This document shows, piece by piece, positions 9,778-19,586 of a DNA stretch of 59,119 bases. The notes beneath the pieces were generated by a model. It was not told where the DNA came from. It ran no database searches and saw nothing but the letters and a program-made list of their open reading frames with translations. The stretch's first letter is position 1, and every line of letters starts with the position of its first letter. The DNA comes from an uncultured Actinomycetes bacterium (GTDB lineage Bacteria; Actinomycetota; Acidimicrobiia; Acidimicrobiales; Acidimicrobilacustridaceae): NCBI GenBank assembly GCA_937876315.1, contig CALEHQ010000017.1, positions 1 through 59,119 on the forward strand, written 5' to 3'. The position numbers and the translations under genes were made by a program.

Positions 9778-11183
9778 AACGCTCCCCCATCGACAAGCAG
9801 CGGAAGAACTTCGTCGGCGAGTTTGGTGATGTCTCCAGCGCCCAGCGAAAGACATAAGTCACCTTCTCGGAGTTCCTTGGCAAGAACCTGCGCTAACCCA
9901 GAACGATCGGCGACATACAGCACTTCCTGCTCGGGATGCGCACCGGTGACCGCATCGGCGATGAGTTGCCCGGTGACCCCTTCGCGAGGCGCTTCACCAG
10001 CTGCGTAAATGCCCGTGAGCACAAGGACATCGGCATCGACAAAAGCATCGGCATACTCGCGCCATAACGATTGGGTACGGCTATAGCGATGGGGCTGAAA
10101 CACCGCGACCACACGGCCCCAATTCCCGTCGCGACCGGCCGATATCGCAGCCTCAATTTCCGTGGGCAAATGGGCGTAGTCATCGACAAAAACCACGCCA
10201 CGGGCCTCTCCCCTATTTTCGAACCGACGACGCACACCACCGAAGTTCTTGAGCGCGGCCGAACATGCCGAGAACGTGACCCCAAGTTCCAGAGCTAATG
10301 CGATCACCGCACACGCATTGAGTGCATTGTGCGTTCCAGGGACGGGAAGGTGGATGTGTCCGAGCTGCTCGCCACGCTGTGCAACATCGAAATCGATTCC
10401 TGAACGAGAACTCTCTACATTCAGCATGCGCACGGTGGCGCCTTCGGATTGACCATAGGTAATGACACTCGTGCCCCGAGCGATCGCAGCAGTCTCTGGA
10501 TCGTCGGCACACAAGACCACTGGTCCACGAGTTTCTGAAATGAACGATTCAAAAGCAGCACGAAGATTCTCGAACGAGCCGTGATATTCGAGATGATCAG
10601 CTTCGATGTTGGTGACGATGAGCGCTTCATGATCGATGGTGAAGCCCGAGCCATCACTTTCATCGGCCTCCAGCACAAACCACTCACCTTGAGACCACTT
10701 CGCGTTGATTCCAAGTTGACTGATGTCGCCGCCAATGAGGAACGATGGGTCAAGACCCGCTTCAAGTAGGACCAATGCGAGCATCGACGAAGTTGTCGTC
10801 TTTCCATGCGTGCCTGTTACCGCAATTGTGCGGCGCTCAGAAGCCATTGCAGGTAACAGCGAAGTCCGACGGACAACGGGAATCGCAAGGGCACGTGCGG
10901 CGAGAACTTCGAGATTGTCGTCGGCGATCGCTGTGGAAACTGCGATGAAATCGGTTTCGGCGCCGAGGTTGTCGGCCGAATGCCCGACGAACACAACAAC
11001 ACCTTCAGACCTGAGGCGATCAAGAATGGCGGATTCGACAACATCGCTTCCCGAAACCGAATGGCCCATGCCAACAAGGGTCGAGGCGATCGCCGACATC
11101 CCCGGACCACCAACGCCGACGACGTGGATCGTTCGCACACTCGCAAGCGACGGACACGGATCGCTTTCACGAGCGGCGAGCAT
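9774..11183 (-). CDS. murC: UDP-N-acetylmuramate--L-alanine ligase
   Basis: Adds L-Ala to UDP-MurNAc. The N-terminal Rossmann domain starts TIHVVGVGGPGMSAIA, followed by the ATP-binding loop VTGTHGKTTTSSM, the IEADHLEYHGSF segment and FQPHRYSRTQSLW in the C-terminal domain. Starting at the ATG at 11183 gives 469 residues, normal for MurC, and a 17-base overlap with murG. The open frame goes back to 11327, but that part lies in murG. Confidence 0.96.
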   Translation of the reverse strand: MLAARESDPCPSLASVRTIHVVGVGGPGMSAIASTLVGMGHSVSGSDVVESAILDRLRSEGVVVFVGHSADNLGAETDFIAVSTAIADDNLEVLAARALAIPVVRRTSLLPAMASERRTIAVTGTHGKTTTSSMLALVLLEAGLDPSFLIGGDISQLGINAKWSQGEWFVLEADESDGSGFTIDHEALIVTNIEADHLEYHGSFENLRAAFESFISETRGPVVLCADDPETAAIARGTSVITYGQSEGATVRMLNVESSRSGIDFDVAQRGEQLGHIHLPVPGTHNALNACAVIALALELGVTFSACSAALKNFGGVRRRFENRGEARGVVFVDDYAHLPTEIEAAISAGRDGNWGRVVAVFQPHRYSRTQSLWREYADAFVDADVLVLTGIYAAGEAPREGVTGQLIADAVTGAHPEQEVLYVADRSGLAQVLAKELREGDLCLSLGAGDITKLADEVLPLLVDGGAL

Positions 11184-12297
11184 GACGCTCCACGAGTTCA
11201 GCAACGGCATCAGCGGCATCGGGTTGAGCCAACGTGTGAGCCGCAATTCCCATTCGTTCGAGATTCGACCGATCATCAAGTAACGGGTCAACTTCGGCGA
11301 CGAGTCGGTCGCCGTCGAGTTCCGCATCGGGAATAAGCAAGGCAGCTCCGGCCCTTACGAGAGCGGCCGCGTTTGCTGTCTGGTGATCGCGAGGTGCTTG
11401 AGGCAACGGCACCAACACACCTCCAACGCCAACTTCAGCGAGTTCAGCAACAGTCGTACCCCCGGCGCGTCCGATAAGGAGATCAGCTGCAGCGAGAACT
11501 GTGTCCATATGGTCTTCGTAGCGCACCGCGACGTATTCGAGAGTGTCGCCCACCGGAAGCGAGTCCTGCACCGATTCCCAGTCGCGAGAGCCAATCACAT
11601 GACGAATGGAAAGATCGTTCCGCTCCGCCCATTTGGGGACAGCAGCAAAAACGGCTTCGTTCACCTTGCGTGATCCGAGTGATCCCGTGATCACCGCAAC
11701 GAATACGCGATCGCCAGAAACTCCCAGTGCTGCTCGTGCAGCCACTCGGTCGCGTTCTCGGTTGATCGCGAGGACCTCCGCACGAACCGGATTTCCAGTC
11801 AGGACACTGCGCGGCAAATCGGTCTCAGCAAATGGAACAGCACACGCCTTCGCGAATCGACCAGCGAGACGATTTGCTGCTCCTGCGCGAGCGTTCTGTT
11901 CCATGACGACGATCGGGACGCGCCAGATCACCGCACCGATTGTGCAGGCGATGCTGGCGTATCCGCCGAGGACCAGGACCACCTTTGGGCGTCGTCGACG
12001 AACAATCCCGATCCCCTTCGCCCCCGCGCGTAAAAGGCCCCAAGCTGCCGCGATGTTTTCAAGCGTCAGTCGACGTTGGATACCGCGTCCGGGCAGCAGC
12101 GTGACAGCAAAGCCCGCATCGGGCACCAGTGTTCGCTCGAGCCCCCGTTCGCTTCCGACAAAATGAATCGACGAACTGTCATGACCTCGATCGACAAGCG
12201 CCCGTGCAACCGCCAAACCTGGGAGCACGTGGCCTGCAGTTCCACCACCGGCCACAAGGGCATAGGTGGCGGAATCGGCAACGGGCCGACTCCTCAT
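11167..12297 (-). CDS. murG: Lipid II synthase MurG (GlcNAc transferase)
   Basis: Transfers GlcNAc from UDP-GlcNAc to lipid I at the inner face of the membrane. The N-terminal GGGTAGHVLPGLA loop and the C-terminal sugar-nucleotide motif GRAGGTTVAELAEVG followed by PQAPRDHQTANA identify the family. 376 residues is usual. The ATG at 12297 overlaps the ftsW stop as TGATG. Confidence 0.97.
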   Translation of the reverse strand: MRSRPVADSATYALVAGGGTAGHVLPGLAVARALVDRGHDSSSIHFVGSERGLERTLVPDAGFAVTLLPGRGIQRRLTLENIAAAWGLLRAGAKGIGIVRRRRPKVVLVLGGYASIACTIGAVIWRVPIVVMEQNARAGAANRLAGRFAKACAVPFAETDLPRSVLTGNPVRAEVLAINRERDRVAARAALGVSGDRVFVAVITGSLGSRKVNEAVFAAVPKWAERNDLSIRHVIGSRDWESVQDSLPVGDTLEYVAVRYEDHMDTVLAAADLLIGRAGGTTVAELAEVGVGGVLVPLPQAPRDHQTANAAALVRAGAALLIPDAELDGDRLVAEVDPLLDDRSNLERMGIAAHTLAQPDAADAVAELVERHARRS

Positions 12298-13454
12298 CAG
12301 CGTCCCTGTCGAGCGATGTTCAGGAGAATGCCAGAGGCCGCCATCGTGACGACTAGAGATGAACCGCCTGCAGACACAAAAGGCAGAGGGACACCTGTGA
12401 TGGGAAGGACACCTACGCAGGCGCCAACGTTGACGAATGCCTGGATGAGGATCCAGGTTGTGATGCCGGTGGCCAACAACATTCCAAAACGATCACGGGC
12501 GTGAAGTGCGGTGCGAATGCCGAGAAGAGCAAACGCAAGAAATATTCCGATGACAAGCACCGATCCGACGAGGCCGATCTCTTCACCGATGATCGCGTAA
12601 ATGAAATCCGTGTGAGCTTCTGGAAGGAATCCCCACTTCGCTCGGCCCTGACCAAGGCCGGTACCCAGAACTCCACCGTTCGCAAAACCGATCTGACTCT
12701 GAAGGCTCTGATAGCCGGTATAGAGCGGGTCGGCCCATGGATCGCGGAACGACATAAGTCGGCGCCATCGGTAGGGCTCATAAAATGCAAAGAACACGGC
12801 TGCACTAACCAACAGCCCCGAAAGGACAGCGAGAGGCTTGCCGGGAACACCGCCGACGAAAAGCATCACGAGAACAATCGTGGCGAGAATGATCGTTGTG
12901 CCCAGATTCGGCTGCGCCATGAGCATCGCTGCGAATGCAACGAACACAATTGCGATGGGACGCATTACTGCCTTCCAATCGCGAATCTGGCCAACGCGCC
13001 GAGTAAGAGTGTCGGCTGCGTAAAGAATGACCGCGAGTTTCACAAATTCGGAGGGCTGCATACGCAAGGGGCCCCAGCCAAGCCAACGCGAAGAACCGTT
13101 GACCGACACGCCAAGACCTGGAATCAGCACCGCAATCATGAGCCCTGCAGAACCGAAGAGGATCAACTTCATCCACTTCGACAACTTTTCATAGGAGTAG
13201 CGGCTCATGAAAAACATTGCGCAACACCCAATGACAAACCAGAGCGCTTGTTGGCGGAACTGATACCACGAGCTTCCGTATTGATAGAGGGCCGTTACCG
13301 ATGATGCAGACAAGATCATCAACAAGCCAAAGAGATTGGCGGCAATAACAACGATCCAGAGAATCTTGAAATCAGTAGTGCGCGGCTGCGGTTCGCGAGC
13401 AGCACGCAGCAAGCGGCCGACTGAGGGTCGCTCTTCAGCAACAGTTGCACTCAT
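12297..13454 (-). CDS. ftsW: SEDS peptidoglycan polymerase FtsW
   Basis: 385 residues with about ten membrane segments. SEDS signatures include NGSSRWLGWGPLRMQPSEF and, near the C-terminus, TGVPLPFVSAGGSS. It polymerises lipid II at the septum with the PBP encoded by ftsI. The ATG at 13454 overlaps the murD stop (ATGA). Its place between murD and murG supports FtsW rather than RodA. Confidence 0.96.
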   Translation of the reverse strand: MSATVAEERPSVGRLLRAAREPQPRTTDFKILWIVVIAANLFGLLMILSASSVTALYQYGSSWYQFRQQALWFVIGCCAMFFMSRYSYEKLSKWMKLILFGSAGLMIAVLIPGLGVSVNGSSRWLGWGPLRMQPSEFVKLAVILYAADTLTRRVGQIRDWKAVMRPIAIVFVAFAAMLMAQPNLGTTIILATIVLVMLFVGGVPGKPLAVLSGLLVSAAVFFAFYEPYRWRRLMSFRDPWADPLYTGYQSLQSQIGFANGGVLGTGLGQGRAKWGFLPEAHTDFIYAIIGEEIGLVGSVLVIGIFLAFALLGIRTALHARDRFGMLLATGITTWILIQAFVNVGACVGVLPITGVPLPFVSAGGSSLVVTMAASGILLNIARQGR

Positions 13455-14818
13455 AGCGCTCCCTCCGTCATGAATCCGGGGAGAGCACGCACCGCATCGG
13501 CAAACTGATCGCCACGATCCCCATAGGACGTAAACCAGTCAAACGACGTGCATCCAGGAGAGAGCAAGACTGCGTCTCCGGGCTGGGAAAGCTCCGCGGC
13601 AACTGCAACCGCGTCAGCAATCGAGGTTTCGATGACACGAACTTCGCAACGCCCATGAAAGGCCTCGTGCACTTCAGTGGCTGCTTCACCAATCGCCACA
13701 ACGGCCCGCACCGGAGGTACATGCACCCCAAGAGCAGCAAGATCGAGACCCTTATTGCGTCCGCCAGCGATAAGCACAACAGAATCGAACGCTTGCAAAG
13801 CAGTTTCGACTGCATGCGGAGTTGTGGCCTTCGAATCGTCATACCAGCGCACGCCATCAACCTCGCCCACGCACTGCACCCTGTGATGCAGTCCCTCGAA
13901 CGATCGAAGCGTGTGTCGAACGCCCTCGACAGTTGCTCCTGCAGCCAACGCCGCTAGTGATGCGGCGAGTGCATTGGTGATGTCATGGGGAAAAGAACGC
14001 GGAAGTTCGTCGACGGCAACGAGTTGGGTTCCGTCCGGCAAGCAAAGCCAACCGTCGGACACCGTGGCGTCGGCATTGGACCCGACCCCCCCGAAAGTAA
14101 GCGTAGAGACCTCTGAGTTGCGGTTTGCGAGTACGACTGGATCTGTCGCCGACGCGATTGCAACACCGGAAACGGCATCGAGATTTTTCCAAATCGACGC
14201 CTTCGCCGATTCGTACGACGAAAGCGAAGCATGCGCGTCGAGGTGGTCGGGCGCGAAGTTCAGCCACACAGCAACCGAAGGTCGGAACCAACGTGTCGTC
14301 GCCAAGCGGAACGAGGATGCTTCAACAACAAAGACTTCGATATCGGGGTCGGAGATCGCCTCAACCAAAGGGGTTTCGGTATTGCCGCAAGCGATTGAGC
14401 GGACACCAGAGGCGAGAAGCATCGCTGTGACCATGGTCGTAACCGTGGTCTTTCCGTCGGTGCCGGTGATGGCGACGATCGGACGAGAATCCCATCGATC
14501 GGCGAGGTCAAACTCCGATTCGATTGCGACTCCTTCCGCATCAGCAACTCCGAAGATGGGGTGGGATTCGGGAATTCCGGGGCTGGGAACGACAAGATCG
14601 CACCCTGAGACAAGGCGCGTGAGATCCTGCTGCGAAGGTGATTCGACCAGTTCCACTCCCAAAGATGCTGCCTCAGCGCGAATCGCGTCGGTGGGATGCT
14701 CATCGACCGCCACGACTTTGACGCCTCGAGAGGAAAGCGCAGTCGCGACCGCACGGCCTGTGACGCCAAAACCTAAGACAAGAGCCGACCGCAGCGGGCC
14801 GCGCGTCGGCGCGTCCAT
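13451..14818 (-). CDS. murD: UDP-N-acetylmuramoyl-L-alanine--D-glutamate ligase
   Basis: Adds D-Glu to UDP-MurNAc-L-Ala. The Rossmann start LVLGFGVTGRAVA, the ATP loop ITGTDGKTTVTTM, the NFAPDHLDAH segment, RVQCVGEVDGVRWYDDSKATTP spread over residues 310-330, and LSPGCTSFDWF are all MurD-like. 455 residues. The start overlaps the mraY stop (TGATG) and the end overlaps ftsW. Confidence 0.96.
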   Translation of the reverse strand: MDAPTRGPLRSALVLGFGVTGRAVATALSSRGVKVVAVDEHPTDAIRAEAASLGVELVESPSQQDLTRLVSGCDLVVPSPGIPESHPIFGVADAEGVAIESEFDLADRWDSRPIVAITGTDGKTTVTTMVTAMLLASGVRSIACGNTETPLVEAISDPDIEVFVVEASSFRLATTRWFRPSVAVWLNFAPDHLDAHASLSSYESAKASIWKNLDAVSGVAIASATDPVVLANRNSEVSTLTFGGVGSNADATVSDGWLCLPDGTQLVAVDELPRSFPHDITNALAASLAALAAGATVEGVRHTLRSFEGLHHRVQCVGEVDGVRWYDDSKATTPHAVETALQAFDSVVLIAGGRNKGLDLAALGVHVPPVRAVVAIGEAATEVHEAFHGRCEVRVIETSIADAVAVAAELSQPGDAVLLSPGCTSFDWFTSYGDRGDQFADAVRALPGFMTEGAL

Positions 14819-15852
14819 CAGTTGATTACCCCTGGCAATCTCACGAAGTCGGCATAGTAAAGACCCAAAGCCAAGGCCGTGAACAGACCAGCAACAATCC
14901 AGAGTCGAATAATCACCGTGGTTTCAGGCCAACCTCCAAGTTCGAAGTGATGGTGAAGGGGCGCCATTCGGAAAATACGTCGACCGAACGCTCGATAACT
15001 GCCCACCTGAAGAATGACCGAGACGGTTTCCATCACGAACAGGCCGCCGACAATTGGCAGAAGCAGGATCGTGTTGGTGCTCAGCGCGAGCGCTGCGAGC
15101 CCTGCACCAATTGCTAGAGCGCCGGTATCACCCATGAAGATGCGAGCTGGCGCCGCGTTCCACCACAAGAAACCCGCGACAGCTGCCATCATCGATGCCG
15201 AAACAACCGCTGTGTCGAGGAAACTTTCATCGCCGTAGATCGAGTTATTACGGAAGCCCCAGAAGGCGATCACGGTGTAGGCCGCAAATCCAAAGATCGA
15301 GGCACCAGCGGCGAGCCCATCGAGACCATCTGTGAGGTTCACCGCATTTGTTGTGGCATAGAAGATGACGACGGCCAGAACCACCCAACCGATCTTTCCG
15401 ATTTCAATGCCCGGAAAATCGAAACGAGTAAAGGACAACGTGGTCTCGACGTTGGTAAACGTCAGCATCGAAACTGCGTAGGCGACAGCAACAGCAAGGA
15501 GTCCAAACGTCTTTGCCCTCTTGGTCAACCCGAGGTTGCGCTCGCGAAACACTTTGATGGAATCATCGAGAAGACCGACGAGTCCGGCAGCGACGATCGC
15601 AGCCATGCAAAGCAATCCGCGACGGGTGAAGACAGCCCCACTGAGATCACTCACAAACCACCCAACCGCAGCGGCCGCTACAAACGCCACACCACCCATC
15701 GTGGGTGTACCTGCTTTGGTGATGTGGCCCTGAGGGCCATCTTCGCGAATGGGCTGTCCAATTCGGCGGCGTTCGAGCCAAGAGATCAAAAGCCGTGTGC
15801 CAAATAACGAAAGACCTAGTGAAATTGCCGCAGCTATGAGGAGGCGAATCAT
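14818..15852 (-). CDS. mraY: Phospho-MurNAc-pentapeptide translocase MraY
   Basis: Makes lipid I from UDP-MurNAc-pentapeptide and undecaprenyl phosphate. About ten membrane segments; signatures GTPTMGG near residues 48-54, TNAVNLTDGLDGLA, and APLHHHFELGGWPE near the C-terminus. I choose the ATG at 15852 because it forms ATGA with the murE stop (344 residues), though the frame is open for eight more codons. MurE is directly upstream; the usual murF between them is absent. Confidence 0.96.
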   Translation of the reverse strand: MIRLLIAAAISLGLSLFGTRLLISWLERRRIGQPIREDGPQGHITKAGTPTMGGVAFVAAAAVGWFVSDLSGAVFTRRGLLCMAAIVAAGLVGLLDDSIKVFRERNLGLTKRAKTFGLLAVAVAYAVSMLTFTNVETTLSFTRFDFPGIEIGKIGWVVLAVVIFYATTNAVNLTDGLDGLAAGASIFGFAAYTVIAFWGFRNNSIYGDESFLDTAVVSASMMAAVAGFLWWNAAPARIFMGDTGALAIGAGLAALALSTNTILLLPIVGGLFVMETVSVILQVGSYRAFGRRIFRMAPLHHHFELGGWPETTVIIRLWIVAGLFTALALGLYYADFVRLPGVIN

Positions 15853-17282
15853 CGAGCGGCCTCCAACTGTTTCCATTCCTCGGATGCAACGAGACGGTCA
15901 TCAAAGGGAGTGGTTGACTCGCCAATTATTTGAACAGTCTCGTGACCCTTGCCAGCCAGAAGAACGATGTCTCCAGGCGCTGCGCTTCGGAGAGCCATGG
16001 AAATCGCTCTCCGGCGATCGGGCTCCACGATGATTGAACTTGCCCGTGGACTCGACACCCGCTGCACACCTTCCACAATCGAAGCGATGATCTGATCAGT
16101 TGATTCAGACCTTGAATTGTCTGCAGTAATGATGACCGAGTCGGCACGCTGCGCTGCGGTTTCTCCCATCATCGAGCGCTTGGACGGATCTCGGTCTCCA
16201 CCGCAACCAAAAACGACGATGACACGCCCATCAACAATGTCACCGGCAGCACGAAGGAGTTGTTCGAGACCATCAGGGGTGTGTGCATAGTCAACGATGA
16301 TTGCAAATGGCTGCCCAGCATCGACTCGTTCGAATCGGCCTTCAACAACAAGTGGGAGGGAAAGCCCTTCGGCGATTGTGGCGTCATCGACACCCAACAC
16401 ACGAGCAACGTGCGCGGCACCTAGCGCGTTACTCACATTGAACAGACCACCAAGAGGAAGCGAGATTGGATGCCCAAGCCACCGAAAGGTCGAACCGTCG
16501 ACTGAGAGGTTCAAGTCTTCGACTTCATCGAGCGAATAGCCATCGGTGGGAACGGTTGCGGCATCGGCAAGTAGCCGACCATGGGGACTGTCGAGATTCA
16601 CAACCGCAGACTCGCAGCGCTCAGGGTCAAAGAGACGGGCCTTCGTTTCGAAGTACTCCTCCATCGAGCCGTGGTAATCGAGGTGATCACGGCTCAAGTT
16701 TGTGAACAACGCAACGCGAAACTTCATTGCATCGACACGATGCTGGTCGATCGCGTGAGAGGAAACCTCCATCGCCACGACGTCGATACCGTCGTCACGC
16801 CAGTCAGCCAAACGGCGTTGGAGGTCCGGAGACTCAGGAGTGGTGCGAGTTCCTGAAAGAGTCCCGAGTACCTCAACATTTCGTCGAGCAGCGGTCAAGA
16901 TATTTCGGAGTATCCACGTCGTCGTGGTTTTCCCATTTGTGCCAGTCACTCCAACGACGGAAAGGTCCTCGGCCGGATGCCCAAAACACGTTGCCGACAC
17001 TGACGCCATCGCTTCCCGCACGTTCGAGACCACAAGTTGAGGAACATCGACATCAATGCGGTGGTCGACGAGCAACGCAACTGCCCCGGCCGCAACAGCA
17101 TCATGCGCATGGAGGTGCCCGTCATCAGCAGCTCCAGGGACACAGCAAAAAAGAGAACCGACTTGAACATGACGAGAATCGAAATTCACGTCCGTGATTT
17201 CCAGGTCATCGAATGATGGCAAGCCATCGAGGCCGACCATTTCAACCTCATTCAATTCGGCAACGATCGTCGCCAGTCGCAC
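15849..17282 (-). CDS. murE: UDP-MurNAc-L-Ala-D-Glu--2,6-diaminopimelate ligase
   Basis: Adds the third stem amino acid. ATP loop VVGVTGTNGKTTTTW, MEVSSHAIDQHRV, FTNLSRDHLDYHG and the C-terminal VFGCGGDRDPSKRSMMG are MurE hallmarks. The motif that reads the third residue is DNSRSE here; meso-DAP enzymes usually have DNPR, so the DAP-contacting Arg is kept but Pro is replaced by Ser. The GTG at 17282 lies three bases after the ftsI stop, with GAGGTG just upstream. 477 residues is normal. Confidence 0.95.
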   Translation of the reverse strand: MRLATIVAELNEVEMVGLDGLPSFDDLEITDVNFDSRHVQVGSLFCCVPGAADDGHLHAHDAVAAGAVALLVDHRIDVDVPQLVVSNVREAMASVSATCFGHPAEDLSVVGVTGTNGKTTTTWILRNILTAARRNVEVLGTLSGTRTTPESPDLQRRLADWRDDGIDVVAMEVSSHAIDQHRVDAMKFRVALFTNLSRDHLDYHGSMEEYFETKARLFDPERCESAVVNLDSPHGRLLADAATVPTDGYSLDEVEDLNLSVDGSTFRWLGHPISLPLGGLFNVSNALGAAHVARVLGVDDATIAEGLSLPLVVEGRFERVDAGQPFAIIVDYAHTPDGLEQLLRAAGDIVDGRVIVVFGCGGDRDPSKRSMMGETAAQRADSVIITADNSRSESTDQIIASIVEGVQRVSSPRASSIIVEPDRRRAISMALRSAAPGDIVLLAGKGHETVQIIGESTTPFDDRLVASEEWKQLEAAR

Positions 17283-17285
17283 ACG

Positions 17286-19586
17286 TCACCTCACCGCTGC
17301 GGTTCTACGCGCCGCCGTTGTCGTCGTCGTGGTCGACGCTGGTGGGGCGATCGTGGTCGGTGTCGCGAATGCAATCGCTTCAGGTGAGCCCGCAGTTAGC
17401 GCACGAACCCGGTCGCCCTCGGTAACAATTGCCTGGGTTGAGGAACTCGGAAGTCCAAGCACTGCAGAGACTGGGGCGCCTCCAAGTGCGATGTCAGTTG
17501 CAGCGGGAGCAATACCGAGACGGTTGAGCGCGAACGAGCCCAGTTTCGAGAAAACCGGAGCAGCCGTTGCGCCACCGGTGTACGCGCCACTCGGTTCATC
17601 AATCATGACGTAGACCGAGAGTGCTGGCTGTTGTGCCGGCACAAAGCCGACAAAGGTTGATTGGTAGCGAACTACGCCCATCTTGTCGATGTAGCCGCCA
17701 CCTGGCTGCGGCTTCCGAGAGGTGCCCGTCTTACCCGCAACCGAGTACCCGTTGATGGCAGCAAGGCGACCGGTCCCCTCATCCACCACGGTACGCATCA
17801 TGAGGTTCATCTGGTCGGCAGTACCCGTGCTCACTGCCCGATGTGAATCACCAGCGGCGGTCGGATGCTCGACTCCATCGGCATCAATGGTCGAGTCAAC
17901 CAACTTCGGCCCCACATACATGCCCTGGTTTGCAATCGTGTTGTAGGCGAAGAGCATTTGCATTGGCGTTACTGAAATACTTTGACCAATTGCGATCGAA
18001 GGAAGTGACGTCCCGGAGTATTTCGACGGAGCGAGCACGGAGCCAGGTGCTTCATTTGGGAAGTTGAGCGAAGTCTTTGATCCAAAACCAAAAGCCTTCT
18101 GCGAGGAATACAACGCTTCTTTGCCCAGGCCTTGGCCGATCTTGATCGTCCCGACATTCGACGAATGAGTGAGGATCTGAGTGGTGTCCCACGTAACGGT
18201 TCCGCGGCCTTCGGCTTCACCGAATTCTGCGTCGTAGATCTTGAGCGATGGTGGAAGATTGAATTGGGAAGTCGGACTGATCTGGCCTGCATCCATCGCT
18301 CCAGCGAGGGTGACAATTTTCATGACCGAACCCGGCTCGTACTGGGTCGTCAGCGCTGAGTTGTTTGAACTTACGCGCACCTCCCCAGTCTCAGGATCGA
18401 GCACCATGTCGGCGATCGCCAAAACTTCGCCCGTACCGGGCTTGCTGACGATCGCAATGCCCCCCTTTGCCCCGGTGGCCTTCACCTGTTCGCCAAGTAA
18501 GCGCTCGGCTTCAAACTGAATCGACTGATCGATGGTCAGTTTCAGGTCGTCACCTTTTTGTGCAGGAGTAACAGAATGATCACCAACAGCAATCGTTTGA
18601 CCCCGAGGACTGCGCTCAAGCGAAATCCGCCCTGGCGTCCCAGTGAGTTCTGCCCCGAATTGTGACTCCAGTCCAGAAATTCCAACGTTGTCGACATCAA
18701 CACTGCCTAAGAGAGATCGAGCCGAATCGCCAGCAGGCGCGAAGCGCTCGCTTTCCTCAAGAATCGCGACACCGGCAAGACCGAGAGCTTCAACCTGATC
18801 AGCGACTTCCGCCGTCACGCGGCGCGCAAGATAGGCGAACCGGCCAGTTCCATTCATTTTCGATTCAATGAACAACGGATCAAGGCCAAGTATCGGAGCG
18901 AGTTTCGCTGCCTCGCTTGAAGCGTCAGTCACGAGTTTCGGATCCACGAAAATTGAGCGACCCGGCCGAGAGATCACAAGTTCCGCGCCGTTGCGGTCAA
19001 GAATCGCACCGCGTTCGGCAGCAAGTACCTGCGTATTTGTTCGCTGTCCTGCTCCATATTCAACGTAACGATCTCGGCCAACCGTTTGGAGGTAGACGAC
19101 TTTCGTAAGCACGACCGAAAAGAGAAGAACGAAAACCACCAGGAGAATCAGTGTGCGCCGACGCTGATTCCCGACCGACGTACTTACCAAAACAGGCTTC
19201 GAGCCTTTTCCTGAGCTCGATGGGTCGAAGACTCCCTGAACCGAAGAAATGAGAGATGCAACCGTCGCAGTCACTGCGACTTGGATCGTTTCAGAGGCTG
19301 GCCGCGAACTGTGCATTGATGGCTGACGGGAGGCATGGGTCGCCGATGAGACTGGGCCGCGCCCAGACCCCGGCTCCCGTGACTGCACACGATCAACCGG
19401 ACGGACCTCGCACGGAACGCGCGTTGCCCGAGGTGCGGTGGTGCCGCGCCCAGATGAATGACGGACCGGGCGCGTCGGTGTGGCCACACGACGGCGACCA
19501 CGAGGCAAGTAATCAGGCGAGTTCCAAGGAGCGCTTTTTTGCGGATGGTCAACCGAAGGGGTTCCGGGACCGGGAGGCGGATTCAT
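17286..19586 (-). CDS. ftsI: Septal class B penicillin-binding protein FtsI (PBP3)
   Basis: Septal transpeptidase partner of FtsW. One membrane segment at about 145-167, a PBP dimer domain, then the transpeptidase domain with SVMK (Ser420), SSN (475-477) and KTG (619-621). The C-terminus ends in a Pro/Thr-rich tail. The 144-residue Arg/Pro/Ser-rich cytoplasmic N-terminus is unusually long; Met91 is an alternative start, but the ATG at 19586 forms an ATGA overlap with ftsL, so I keep it. No PASTA domains are visible. Confidence 0.95.
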   Translation of the reverse strand: MNPPPGPGTPSVDHPQKSAPWNSPDYLPRGRRRVATPTRPVRHSSGRGTTAPRATRVPCEVRPVDRVQSREPGSGRGPVSSATHASRQPSMHSSRPASETIQVAVTATVASLISSVQGVFDPSSSGKGSKPVLVSTSVGNQRRRTLILLVVFVLLFSVVLTKVVYLQTVGRDRYVEYGAGQRTNTQVLAAERGAILDRNGAELVISRPGRSIFVDPKLVTDASSEAAKLAPILGLDPLFIESKMNGTGRFAYLARRVTAEVADQVEALGLAGVAILEESERFAPAGDSARSLLGSVDVDNVGISGLESQFGAELTGTPGRISLERSPRGQTIAVGDHSVTPAQKGDDLKLTIDQSIQFEAERLLGEQVKATGAKGGIAIVSKPGTGEVLAIADMVLDPETGEVRVSSNNSALTTQYEPGSVMKIVTLAGAMDAGQISPTSQFNLPPSLKIYDAEFGEAEGRGTVTWDTTQILTHSSNVGTIKIGQGLGKEALYSSQKAFGFGSKTSLNFPNEAPGSVLAPSKYSGTSLPSIAIGQSISVTPMQMLFAYNTIANQGMYVGPKLVDSTIDADGVEHPTAAGDSHRAVSTGTADQMNLMMRTVVDEGTGRLAAINGYSVAGKTGTSRKPQPGGGYIDKMGVVRYQSTFVGFVPAQQPALSVYVMIDEPSGAYTGGATAAPVFSKLGSFALNRLGIAPAATDIALGGAPVSAVLGLPSSSTQAIVTEGDRVRALTAGSPEAIAFATPTTIAPPASTTTTTTAARRTAAVR

